NCBI GenBank assembly: GCA_032718475.1
Contig: JAUCBJ010001925.1
Coordinates: forward strand, 1-36,931
Direction of reading: 5' to 3'
DNA: 36,931 nt
From: Nemertoderma westbladi
Taxonomy: Eukaryota > Xenacoelomorpha > Nemertodermatida > Nemertodermatidae
Of the stretch, positions 9,898-20,040 are shown one piece after another (the first letter of the stretch is position 1; each line of letters opens with the position of its first letter). Position numbers and translations under genes: made by a program. The notes below the pieces were generated by a model. The model was not told the origin of the DNA, searched no databases, and saw only the letters and a program-made list of their open reading frames with translations.

Positions 9898-11429
9898 AGA
9901 AAATGTTAGCGCATTTGATAAAAAAGACGTTCTTTTAATCTCAATTTTCATATATTGTGACTTCTTCCTGTTACTTAATAAACCATGCAATAATGAAGCA
10001 AAATGTCCGGTCTGATACACTGAGCGGAATGGCGCTAGTGTACCGTCAACGAAGGCCGCTCTAGTATATCTATTTATTTCCCCTTTCTCCCTTCGATGAA
10101 TTGATTTGCTCTATATTTCGCTTAGTCTAATACGGTATTTGATCATCTATTATATTTCACTAGTATACAGTACCGGAGGGTGTGGCAACGCAATACAACA
10201 AGCAAATGTCTGACTAATTAATTATGTAAGGACTCAAGTCTGGTGATTGTGTTTCCCTTTAGGGGAAACGTAATGCGACAAGTCTCTGGTCTAATTATAT
10301 TGATATCGCTACAGTATTCAATTTATGACAACTCTCAATCGTGATGTAATTAATAATAAGAGCTTCGCTTATATTAATGGTCTGAAATATCGCCATATAT
10401 TAGTTGAAACCCTCCCACATCTAAAAAATATTATAGACCAAAGCAGTAAATACTACCGCTACAGTTTCATGTTTAGGTAATAGCGCACACAATTAATATT
10501 AAGATCGGGAATGTAACATCATCAAAACAACTAATAGAGCATATGGAGTGCCCGAGTATTGGGTATAAAGCTATTCTATCTCTCAATGACCAACGATTTC
10601 TACCTGGTCATTGATGAATCGTTCGTAAAACTAGGTATCTCGAAGATTGCTGAAAGGGTCTAACTGATGACGGAAAACTAAGTTGAACTTTGTTTATAAC
10701 CGTGATTGCACATCTAAGTCCACCCACATCAGCTGTAACGCGCCGCAATGTTTAATTAGAACTGCCGTCAAATAGGACTTGGATAATGCGGAGATGATTG
10801 AATGTAACGCAGAACATGAATTCAAGTTCTATACTATGAAACTATGAAAGCTATAAATATAGTTTTTTAGAATGCATTTAGTTATGTAGAGTAGAATACA
10901 AAATATTTCTTAACGGATCCTTAAAGGTGCCTTCTGGTGGATGGTGTAAAATACCTTAACGGAGAGTCCTCCGTTAGTGTACCGGAGCTTCGAGTCGCTG
11001 GCTTCCGTTAGTTAAAGTCGCCGTTAATTTAACGGAGGTTTCGTGTCGCTCACAATTTTAGTTAACGGCGCCGTTAGCACTAACGGAGCTTCTTGTCGCC
11101 CGCCCCAGGTTAATAAGCAGGGCAACATTAGTTTCATATAATTTAATAATATTATTAAAGCTTTAATAACCGCACACCTAATACTGGACGCAGCTATAGG
11201 TCTACAGTATACTGTAATAAGGTACTGTAATACTGCACTATAATAATAATCCAGTATTGCAGAAGTACAGAACTGTAATAAGGATATAAAATGCTTACTG
11301 TACATAAAGCTAACACCGACCAATAAGTAAAAAAATATAGAGTTTACTGTGCGACATTGCACTAGTTATTGAAAATACATTACAGAATAACATGAGATAG
11401 AAAAAGGCAAATATTAATTAAGTATAGCG
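9898..11429. other. Intergenic, no gene seen
   Basis: AT-rich DNA without recognisable coding sequence. At 10180-10300 there is a weak duplication of about 80 bp around AACG(C/T)AAT(A/G)C(A/G)ACAAG. A palindromic cluster occupies 10951-11105 and is listed separately. Confidence 0.5.
10951..11105. repeat. TAACGG palindrome cluster
   Basis: Repeated TAACGGAG(C/G)TTCGTGTCGC blocks about 50 bp apart, combined with inverted copies. TAACGGA (10957) faces TCCGTTA (10970), and a perfect 14-bp palindrome TAACGGCGCCGTTA lies at 11063-11076. The GC-rich cluster stands out from the AT-rich flanks and could form a cruciform. It may be the end of an unrecognised foldback or MITE-like element. Confidence 0.6.
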
Positions 11430-11594
11430 TTATGAAAGTTTGAGTTTATCAAATTTCCCCTGAACCCTAACAGAATATACCAGCAAGCGTTCTAGAATAA
11501 TGCAAACATCAGACTTATCCAATGGAGCAGCCATTGTGTCATGGGCATCGTTCGATGTTTCATAACTAGAAGTGGTCTCTGTCGCCGCAATTAA
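11430..11594 (-). CDS. Putative terminal exon of an unrecognised gene
   Basis: On the minus strand a good acceptor (TTTATTATCTTCAG) precedes 54 codons and a TAA stop. The translation begins LIAATETTSSYETSNDAHDT and ends DVCIILERLLVYSVRVQGKF plus DKLKLS. The composition is polar and acidic, then amphipathic, unlike the LINE ORFs around it. The phase 0 start would also fit the donor of the exon at 25838-25672, so it could be an alternative last exon of that gene, or it may belong to another gene. Function unknown. Confidence 0.45.
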   Translation of the reverse strand, partial: LIAATETTSSYETSNDAHDTMAAPLDKSDVCIILERLLVYSVRVQGKFDKLKLS

Positions 11595-11866
11595 CTGAAG
11601 ATAATAAATAAAATAACATAAAATATCATCTGCTATACTGTATTAATATACTATTAAATATGGAAGATATTTAATTATTAAATCATTTAATGCAAACCTT
11701 AAGCAATTGTAACGGTTCCAATATCACAGTTATTACATATGTCACACACACTACAATCTACTGTATGAAACAGGAAACAGTGAGTAAAACTTACGAGCCG
11801 TAGAAAAGGTTCCGATATTTTGGAGAATTGGGGATATTTGGGGAGGAACAATTGGATACAGTATAA

Positions 11867-11882
11867 GGGGGGGGGGGGGGGG
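11867..11882. repeat. Poly(G) run, 16 bp
   Basis: An uninterrupted run of 16 G. It is one of three long G/C homopolymers in an otherwise AT-rich window. Confidence 0.95.
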
Positions 11883-11946
11883 TGGAGTGGACGCAAATCC
11901 CATCTCGGCGAATTAATATATCGACTCTCTGCTCCTCGGAAAGGAG

Positions 11947-11988
11947 CAGGTTACAGAGGCAATTTATTCTAACCAAATCAATTAAATA
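11947..11988 (+). repeat. Dispersed motif GGTTACAGA..TTCTAACCAAAAC, diverged copy
   Basis: Reads GGTTACAGAGGC, then TTCTAACCAAATCAATTAAA. It is a weaker member of the family described at 19511-19617 and lies just before the CR1-like LINE. Confidence 0.6.
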
Positions 11989-12048
11989 AAGTCAATAGAA
12001 CAGGTTATACAGTTTTATATTTTACAGAAATCAGTTGTTATTAGCGAT

Positions 12049-12825
12049 GTGATTATGATTATGTCATCTGCTAATCTACATTTCCTGGCGGATACAGAAA
12101 CCTGGTTTGACAACACAATTTTAGGTGATGAAATTAATGTTAGTAATTTCGGCATTTACAGGAATGACAGGAATAGACATGGTGGGGGTGTTGCAATATA
12201 TTACAGATCGTCACTAGAATTTCCCAAGTCCGAAACAATTGTCAATGGAAAAATAGAAATACTGTTTGGAGAACTGCGGTTGCCAAATACTAAACCAATC
12301 TTGATAGGCGTTGGTTACCGACCGCAGTGGGTTTCTGGCTTCTTTGATGAACCTCAATCAGCATTAAAAGATATCCCAATCTATAATGAAATATATATCC
12401 TAGGTGACTTTAACTATGATACTTTATGCAAAGGCCTGCCTCTATCTGCTAGAGGTCCAGAAGTAGAAACAAGATTAAAGGTGTCTTCTTATTGTGATGC
12501 AACAGGGTATGTCCAACTAATCACAGAACCAACCAGAGTAACATCGACAACAGCCACAACTCTCGATTTAATATTTGTTTCCAATAAGGATTTTGTCAAT
12601 GGAAGTGGTATTGTTGCTAAGTGTGCTAAGTTGCTAAGTATTGGTCTAAGTGACCATTATCTAACTTACGTGACTAGAAAGAGATGCAAATTGAAGATTC
12701 AGGGTGAAAAGACTAAACCAAAGCATTGTAGGAAGTATGCAAATTATTCCAAACGGGTTTTGTTAACAAGTCTGGAAGGTAACCAGAATATCAAAGATAT
12801 TTTAAATGAAGAAGATCTACTGTAG
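12049..12825 (+). pseudogene. LINE ORF2 part 1: AP-like endonuclease domain
   Basis: About 258 residues of an exonuclease-endonuclease-phosphatase fold, the enzyme that nicks target DNA for target-primed reverse transcription. Visible blocks are TETWFDN (catalytic E), RNDRNRHGGGVAIYYR, LGDFNYD (GDFN motif), ATTLDLIFVS, and GLSDHYLTYV (SDH motif with catalytic H). The N-terminal block with the first Asn is absent. It ends at TAG 12823, after which the frame shifts and the linker to the RT continues from about 12855. Confidence 0.85.
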
Positions 12826-12854
12826 ATATAGCTACCACTAAACTTTCTGAGGAG

Positions 12855-14333
12855 TTGATTTCTACCTTGGACACTGTCGCCCCATTGACACTTATTCGAG
12901 TGAGCCCAATTACTGAACCTTGGGTTAATAAAGAAGTGAGGCAAGCTATAACGGCAAAAAACAATGCGATGAGAAAATTCCATGCGTTACGGACTCGCGA
13001 AAATGAATTATCCTTTAAAAAACTAAGAAATATTGCCACCAAGGTAATTAGACGATCTAAAACCAACTTTATTAAAGACAATCTAACGATGAATAAAGAC
13101 AAACCAAAGGAACTATGGAAGACTCTAAAACGAATAGGTGCGCCAACAAAACGTAGTATTCCAGTCTCCTCTTCTATTGGCTTAACTGTGAATGGATCAA
13201 CTAGCAATGACAATTCTGAAATTGCTGAAGAGTTTAATAAATTCTTTACATCAATTGCAAAGTCTTTGGTGAGTGAATTACCAACTCCAACAGGGAAATA
13301 CGGAGAGGAGTATGTAAGAGAGTTCTACGCGAAGAAAGGAGTGGAACTCAACTCATTTTCTTTAACCCCAACTGACACTGAAGAGGTAGATACAATCCTA
13401 AAAGACCTGCATGTAGATAAAAGTCCAGGTCCAGATGGTATACCGCCAAGATTATTCCGTGATGGTTCAACGGTGCTTGCCAGAATTATTTGTCATATTG
13501 TAAACCTATCAATAAAGACAAGCAAATTTCCACAATCCCTGAAGACAGCCAAGGTAGCCCCTGCATATAAAAAAGGACCACGGTTAATTACTGAGAATTA
13601 TAGACCAATAGCTCTGCTTGCTATACTAGGGAAGATCATAGAGAGGGTCGTTCTAATACGTATACCCCGTTATATCATCAGGAAACGTCTACTCCATAAG
13701 TTCCAATCAGGTTTCAGACTTGGATTTTCTACTGAATCAGCACTAATGTTAGTGGATGAGGCAGTTCGAGATGCAATAGAAAATGGTAAAGTCACAGGAA
13801 TGGTGTTACTGGATCTTAGGAAAGCTTTCGACACCATAAATCACAGTATCCTACTGATGAAATTAAAGTATATTGGTTTTGACAAACCTGCAGTAGAATG
13901 GATTGCTTCATACCTAGCTAACAGAAAGCAATATGTATCAATAAATGGTACTCGTTCCTCAACAAGACATCTAGACGATAATGGCTTGCCACAAGGAGGC
14001 ATACTACCCCCTCCCCTCTTCCTCCTATATACTAATGACTTTGAAGAAGTTCCAACCATAACAACAATCCCACCAACGATTCCACCAACCCACCCTGGCA
14101 CTGTGGCATTGAATGAAGATGTATTACCACCAATGTTCGCGGATGATACTAGTCTATTGAACTCTCAGATCCACTCAACAGATATTTCGAGAACACTAAC
14201 AGCAACCATGGCTAGAGTATCTATGTGGTTGACTGACAACAGACTCAGTTTAAATCTGAATAAAACAGATACCATACTTTTTGGTAGTCACCAACGCCTA
14301 TTATCGGAGCCAGGACTTACAAATATCATGTAA
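12855..14333 (+). pseudogene. LINE ORF2 part 2: reverse transcriptase
   Basis: About 490 residues covering linker and RT. The block SPGPDGIPPRLF opens the fingers, ENYRPIALL is RT block 2, GMVLLDLRKAFDTINHSILL carries the first catalytic Asp (motif A), GLPQGGILPPPLFLLYTNDF is motif B, with S/G-to-P changes from the usual QGSxLGPLLF, and FADDTSLL is the catalytic motif C. An insertion-like proline/threonine stretch lies before FADD. The frame ends shortly after LSLNLNKTDTILFGS because of a frameshift near 14325. Confidence 0.88.
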
Positions 14334-14994
14334 CGGTTTAGTCATACCGCCCAAAGATTGTGCCATTTATCTGGGTTGTGAGCTGGATGCGACTCTATCT
14401 GGTAAAGCCATGGCATCGAAAGTTATCAAGAAAGGTAACAGTCGCCTGCAGTTCTTACACAGGAATAGTGCAGTTCTTAGCGGAGGGTTACGAAGACTGC
14501 TTTGTAATGTTTTAATCCAGCATCACATCGACTATGCAGGTCAATGTTGGTTCTTTACAACTCACAAATCACTGCGATTAAAACTGGAATCCCTCCTGCG
14601 GAAATGCATTCGTTTTTGCCTTTTCCTTGAGAAACGCACGCACATTAGTATAGAGCACTTCATTCGGTTGAATTGGCTACCCTTAAAGGAGCGAACCCAA
14701 GTTGCTACTCTATCCCATATGTTCAGAATAGCCAATGGACTAGCCCCAGAATACTTATCAGATATGGTTAAATTCTCTGTTAGAGAGAATCGTCGTGGAC
14801 CAAATCAATACGCTGTTATTCCAAGTCGCAAAACTGAATACGGCCGACAAGCTTTCTCATTTCGAGGCCACCGGCTTTGGAATGATCTCCCTAATGAAAT
14901 AACTCGTATTCCCACGTTAGAAGGCTTTAAACATGCGTTGAAGGACCACTACTTTGAAAAACTCATAGCTGATGATCAGGCAATCTTCTTTTAG
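14281..14994 (+). pseudogene. LINE ORF2 part 3: C-terminal conserved region
   Basis: Continuation of the RT ORF in another frame from about 14325: CNGLVIPPKDCAIYLGCELD, then the thumb region and the CR1/L2 C-terminal signature LNWLPLKERTQVATLSHMF, GLAPEYLSDMV, and RLWNDLPNEITRIPTLEGFK, ending at TAG 14992-14994. The signature (LxWLPxxxR, GLAPxYLxD, RLWNxLPxExR) is what places the element in the CR1/L2 group. Confidence 0.85.
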
Positions 14995-15534
14995 CAAGCG
15001 ACCCAACCTTTTATATTGAAATAACTTTTTAAAATGTTTGATATCTTATATTTTATCCTTTAGGGCAATTCCACGATAAAAGATGATGATTTTAAAGCTT
15101 TTTAAATTTTATTTAAAACTCTTTCGAAATGACTATCAGCCGATACCTATTTTAAAAGATTTAGAATTTTATCACTAATATTTTTAAATATGATACGATG
15201 TTCCGCAATATTATTTTTATCTCATATAGCAATACCTTATTATGGCCTACATTTGCAATATTTTTTCTCGGGGACCCCCATGAAAACGAGTTAAATAACT
15301 CATGAGGCTATCCCCTGCACTATAAATTTACGATGAATTTTTTATCTCATATATACAGTAGATAGTAACACATTCTCTGCTTGTTCTTTGACAGAACTAT
15401 TTAAATGTTATTTGATACTAAATGATATTTGTTACCTACAAAATATTTTTATGATGGTTTTTTAACTTTTTATGCATGGCAATTTTTTTTAAAAAGATGT
15501 AATAAATGTAAAATTAATTGCCTTATGTGTTGTA

Positions 15535-16700
15535 TGTGGGGCGAGCCACGAAGTTAGCGGAGCCTTAGCGAATTGACACTGTTAGGGGGTGGGTCAATTT
15601 ATGCAAATAGTTGTCGTCGTCGTCGTCGTCGTTGTCGTCGTCGTCGTCGTTACGATTTTGACATGCTAATAACTTTGTTGGATTTAAAGCTGCCAAGTTG
15701 AAAATTTGTAGGTATCAATATGAGCAAAAGTTGAGATTTTTGAGAGACTTTCAGACACCATCAGTGCAATGGTCTCCCGCTAGAGGGCCACATGTCTAAA
15801 CATTAAATGGCCACCCATTTCTTTGCTTTTAATCCGTTTAAGCTGAAACTTGGGAAGTATGTACTAGACCATTAGCTGTAAATTTCAAAGGAGGCTAATC
15901 TGTCTGCAGTTCTCCAGTCTGCCGCTAGAGGGCGAAATGTCCCTAATGTGAAATTATTCTTCCATTTAGTTGTTTATGATCTGATTACGCTGAAACTTGT
16001 CATATATGTACTAGATGACATCCTGAGTCTTTGTGTGGATTGTAATCGGTCCGAAGTTTTCCAGTCTGCCGGTAGAGGGCCACATGTCTAAACATTAAAT
16101 GTCCTTCCCATTTTTTGCTTTTAATCCGTTTAAGATGAAACGTGGCAGATATGTACTAAACCATTAGCTATGACTTTCAAATGAGGCGAATCCGTTTACA
16201 GTTCTCCAGTCTGCCGTTAGAAGGCAAAATGTCCCGAAAGTGAAATTAATCTCCCATTTAGTTATTTATGATCTGATCAAGCTGAAACTTGTCATATATG
16301 TACTAGAAGACATCCTAAGTCTTTGTGTGGACAGTAATCGGTCCGGAGTTTTCGAGTCTGCCGCTAGAGGGCGAAATGTAGGAAAGTGATAACCTTCGCG
16401 AATTCCTTGATCTTAATCTATTTAAGCTGAATTTTGGAATATACAGTACCGGTATGTACTAGACCACATGCCTCGTCTTTGTGAGGAAGGTGATCGATCC
16501 GTAGTTCTTTAATATGCCGCTAGAGGGCTAAATGTATGAAAGTGAAAACCTTCCAACATTTCGTTATTTATGATCCGTCAATCGGAAACTTGGTAGATAT
16601 GTAATAGACCATAGGCTGTGGCTTTGTAGGGAAACTAATCCTTCCTTCTTCAGTTACCCAGTCTCCCGCTAGAGGGTTAACGTTTTCCGGGAAATGTATT
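15535..16700 (+). repeat. HINE/pearl-like element with ~147-bp central tandem repeats
   Basis: Begins TGTGGGGCGAGCCACGAAG, the start shared with copies at 22129 and 25946. It carries a (TCG)n microsatellite at 15612-15650 and then seven tandem units. The unit marker GC(T)AGAGGGC occurs at 15779, 15924, 16071, 16216, 16363, 16519 and 16668, a spacing of 145-156 bp. Units 1 and 3 share ACATGTCTAAACATTAAATG, and units 2 and 4 share GTCATATATGTACTAGA, so the basic period is a 292-bp dimer. A conserved start, a microsatellite and ~150-bp central repeats are the layout of Helentron-associated HINE and bivalve pearl elements. There is no coding capacity. The terminal hairpin is not seen in this copy. 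Confidence 0.7.
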
Positions 16701-16710
16701 GAATCTGGGA

Positions 16711-16953
16711 TTAACTCACTTCTTGAAGCTGTGACTTTCTGTATTTTTCCAGTACAGTTTCCAGAAACAGTTTTATTTTTCCGTCTACAACTTCGATAGA
16801 CGCCACAAGATGCTCCAATTGTTCTTCAGTAACGCCATACTGTAATAGCTGCTCTCTCTGAGCTGTTGAGATATCCCGAACAATCTTCTCCAACACCGAA
16901 TTGTATTTATTGTAATCCGAGAGCAATTGCTGCCAAAACGAGGGATCTTCCAG
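16711..16953 (-). CDS. Terminal exon of an unrecognised coiled-coil gene
   Basis: On the minus strand an acceptor (TATTTAG) precedes 80 codons ending at TAA 16713-16711. The protein starts LEDPSFWQQLLSDYNKYNSV and ends KYRKSQLQEVS. It is strongly helical and charged, with heptad-like leucines, and has no transposon motif. The upstream exon at 25838-25672 ends in phase 0 at AIHK and this one starts in phase 0, so they can be joined directly, giving VEEAIHK-LEDPSFW across an 8.7-kb intron. I do not recognise the family. The 3' UTR would run directly into the tandem-repeat element at 15535-16700. Confidence 0.65.
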   Translation of the reverse strand: MEDPSFWQQLLSDYNKYNSVLEKIVRDISTAQREQLLQYGVTEEQLEHLVASIEVVDGKIKLFLETVLEKYRKSQLQEVS

Positions 16954-17292
16954 CTAAATAATAATAATTATTGTTAATTAGCCCATAATCAATGAAATTA
17001 ATAATATTATAAGTTGCCATGGTTTCACCATGACCAATCCTACATAAGAATACGACCATCAGAGCTCATCTACATTCTAACCACCAATAATTAAGTCGGT
17101 AAAGTTTTTTTATTATTTAATTTTCACCTAGAAGTATGTGATAATCTGTAATATCTTTGTGATAATCTAGCCTAAAGTACTGTAGGTTACGGTTTCAACA
17201 TAGTTAATCAATAAAAAGTTAATTAATTCAAGAAATATTTCTGAAGAACAATAAAGTGGAACAAGTGGAAGATCAAGTTTTCGAAACAATGA

Positions 17293-17450
17293 TTACTACT
17301 ACTACTATCGGCATGCTGCATTGCAGTGCATTATATAAAAATTACATTAAGAACGATGTGCCGACTTGTCGACAAAAATGTGCCGCCACAACTAGTCCTC
17401 ACGGCGAAAGCAATGTCCTGCAAAGCAGAGGCGGGAGGAGGCATTTTGCT
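17293..17450 (-). mobile_element. Family A LINE 3' end with internal deletion
   Basis: Matches the end of the family A LINE in the inverted-repeat arms. It has an (ACT)n tail at 17293-17307 on the plus strand, then CGGCATGCTGCATTGCAG, the region coding the WRCNFVDKPAQHS-like C-terminus, and, after a ~120-bp deletion, the segment coding RFAGHCFRREDQ (CCTCACGGCGAAAGCAATGT). Non-functional fragment. Confidence 0.75.
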
Positions 17451-19084
17451 GCACACGCTAACTGTATATCGAAATCTTATATTTTTATCAAAGAATCATT
17501 CAATTTCTGTGCGTATTATATTTATGCCTAACTCATATTGTATGCCACCGTGAACCTTGTTTATATGTTGCCTAGCAGCAGTTATGGTAGTGCTGAACTC
17601 TCATTGGTAACTACCGGAGTAGGTATTCTTGCGTCCTATTGGCTGTTCTATTTTTGCAGTATTGCTTGCTTATATAGTCGATGTTCATCCCATTATTTCC
17701 AGGCGTAACCTAACAACATATTAGCCTGTTGCGAGTCATTGTAACTACAGGACTCGTAATATTTCACCTTGCTGTATTACATTATCAAATTGTTGCATAT
17801 ATTATTGCATTATTATTATTTACTATTATTGGTTTACTATTGTTGATGAATATACAAGACCAGAGATCAGACCAACTCGATTTCCACACGGTTAGTGCTG
17901 ACTGCGCCCTGTCTGTAATAGATTCGGTTCATTCGGAGTGTGTGCGTCCATAGTACTACAATATTATTCCCCAACTGGTAACTAACATCTATTGACACTA
18001 TGTATGCAGCACGAGTGAACTGTGCGCTTACCACGCACTAAGTCCAACATCCTGTCCTACCTGTAATATATGTAAGCCACACGTACATTTATTCGCCAAT
18101 AACACAATATAACGGAACGGTTTACACGTAACTGTCACTTTACTCCCTTGAAGCAGTTTATAAGCGCCGAAACTATATACTTACCGTGATTGATTGTATA
18201 TTCAGGTCAGATATATATATTAGATAATATATATATACACACATACTTTCGTAAGTGTTCCTGCTGTGCGGCAGGTACCCCAAGGCACTTGATAACACCC
18301 ATAAGAGTTACAGACAGACTCGTAACGGCATCTGAAGGGTAGCCTCCCGTTAAAAGCCTTGACAAGGCAGCTAATCTGTTCGTAATCGCACAGGTAACCT
18401 AGGCTAACCAGGTAACAACTGACTCGCTGCCTTAGGAACTTGATTGCGGGGACGCAGTTATGGTTTTCCGATTGACCCAAAGGACGACGGCAACCTTCCG
18501 TTTCCAGGAATATGCTTTCCTTATAAAATACTCAGCAGCTCAACGCGTTGCCCTTCCAGCCCAATGTCCGGTAGTTCCCCATTGGTCGGCGCGTGGAATG
18601 CATCTGTGTTACTATGACGATACGCAGATCCCCACTGCACTGTCAGGCCTTCGGATGTCGGTACATTCCCTCCAGTTGAGGAACCGAAGTTCTACTTCCT
18701 TTATGAATTTAACTATTTCTGGGTTAATAAATACATTTATTTTCGTTGTACAAGGAATAGGTTTCCGTTCACCCTGTAGTCTTATAAAGCGATAACATAG
18801 AAGACTTGAACGAAATATTTATTAACACCGAATAGTCCTATATTTATTATTATTACAGTATTAACTAACCAGGTTTGTATTTTCCGTTTCTATTCTGATG
18901 GGTAAATGTCGTCTAATGCGCGGAATGTTGGACGTTGAATTGAATCTTGCGTTACACTGGAACTGAAATAGTGAAATAATGAAAATAATATTTATATTAT
19001 AAACTAACAACTTAGTAAATAGGCGACTATACAGTAGCATTCAAGAAAGTAATTTATTGTAAAATATTTCGATAATACAGTGAG
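17451..19084. other. No gene recognised
   Basis: Contains TATA-like and CCAAT-like words (17630-17690, 18520-18590) and AATAAA near 18726, which could reflect decayed LTRs. No paired LTR, primer-binding site or gag/pol sequence was found. The short open frames at 17729-17953 and 18460-18795 show no recognisable features. Confidence 0.4.
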
Positions 19085-19215
19085 TGTCTACACTCTCTGG
19101 ATCTGCATCCTTGAAAAGCCGACGAACGCATGTAATTGAATGGCCTCCATATTTGTTGAAGCAATAAGGCTGGCTGCCACAGGACGAGCGTTTGTATAGG
19201 TTGATCCTAAATTAA
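19085..19215 (-). mobile_element. Family A-related LINE fragment
   Basis: Across a frameshift the minus strand reads QPIQTLVLWQP, then YCFNKYGGHSITCVRRLFKD plus ADPESV. The pattern LVLWQP-GG-(T)xVRRLxKD matches the family A C-terminus (HNLVLWQPHG.., TTFLRRILKDTG) seen in the inverted-repeat arms. Short dead fragment. Confidence 0.6.
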
Positions 19216-19510
19216 GAACAAGTTTACAACAAATCTGAAATTTTCTTTATGCGAGGTGATACTCCATCTTAGAAGTGGGTCATAAATACGTCACCCATTG
19301 GAAATAATAGGTACAGTATGTGTTCTTGTTCTAAACCCTATGCAGCATGCAGATGTTTGTTTAATCTATTATATTGTTGAGACCTCTGCGGCACTAATAC
19401 GTTTAGAGTGGTTTGGTTATGGGGGTTGTTTGCAATCTTCACCCGCGAGCAACCTTCGCCCAATAAGATATGTGTTACTAACCACTTTAGTTACAAATTG
19501 AGGGAAAGGA

Positions 19511-19617
19511 GCAGGTTACAGAGACGGCTTTTTCTAACCAAAACAATAAACGATGTTGTTATTGATTGAGTGAAATGGGCAGGTTACAGAGACGGGTTTT
19601 TCTAACCAAAACAATAA
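19511..19617 (+). repeat. Two tandem copies of the GGTTACAGA..TTCTAACCAAAAC motif
   Basis: Copies at 19513-19551 and 19571-19617 each read GGAGCAGGTTACAGAGACGG (or GGGCAGG...) followed by TTTTTCTAACCAAAACAATA. Other copies lie near 11967, 20813, 25904, 29681 and 30741. All are on the plus strand, and the sequence beyond ACAATA diverges in each, so this is a conserved end of a dispersed element. Its class is unknown. Confidence 0.7.
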
Positions 19618-19850
19618 TTGTTTATTGGACGAAGGTTGCTCCCGTGCGAAGATTGCCGCCGGTTGATAGTTTCTCATTTTAAGGGCGAAGATTTCTCTGG
19701 GCGAAGATTGGGCGCGGGTGAAGTGTTCTGCGTACCGCTATGGGTGGTTAGAGCATCAGCCATAGAAACCTAAGGTGGCGAGTTCCAGCCTACAGAGAAT
19801 TATAGTTTTTTAGTTATTGAATGGGATAATCTTTTAGGCTCGTTAAGCCA

Positions 19851-20040
19851 AGGAATACCTGTTCATCACCTTGGGTGATCTTCCACAGTAAACCCTTCCA
19901 CTCTGTTTCCTAAAGGAATGCCTGTTCACCACCATGGGTGATCTTCCACAGTAAACCCTTCCACTCTGTTTCCTAAAGGAATGCCTGTTCACCACCATGG
20001 GTGATCTTCCACAGTAAACCCTTCCACTCTGTTTCCCAAG
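19851..20040. repeat. 63-bp tandem repeat, three units
   Basis: Units start at AGGAAT(A/G)CCTGTTCA at 19851, 19914 and 19977. The second and third are nearly identical and the first has a few changes. Each contains CCACCATGGGTGATCTTCC. An open frame on the minus strand is repetitive and not treated as a gene. Confidence 0.9.

Larger units (their letters stand above)
12045..15510 (+). mobile_element. Nearly full-length CR1/L2-like non-LTR retrotransposon
   Basis: A plus-strand LINE with APE endonuclease, reverse transcriptase and conserved C-terminal region in order, then a ~500-bp 3' UTR containing GGGGACCCCCATG and CATGAGGCTATCCCC. The 5' end is truncated inside the endonuclease, since the first catalytic block is missing. 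Two frameshifts (near 12830 and 14325) break the ORF, so the copy is inactive. The 3' end is placed near AATAAATGTAAAATTAATTG. No target duplication was identified. Confidence 0.85.

Noticed and set aside
17729-17953. Hydrophobic 74-residue frame
   Set aside because: AT-rich sequence easily gives Leu/Ile-rich frames; no splice context or recognised family.
17560-18800. LTR retrotransposon with TATA, CCAAT and AATAAA words
   Set aside because: No two matching LTRs, no primer-binding site and no gag/pol frames were found.
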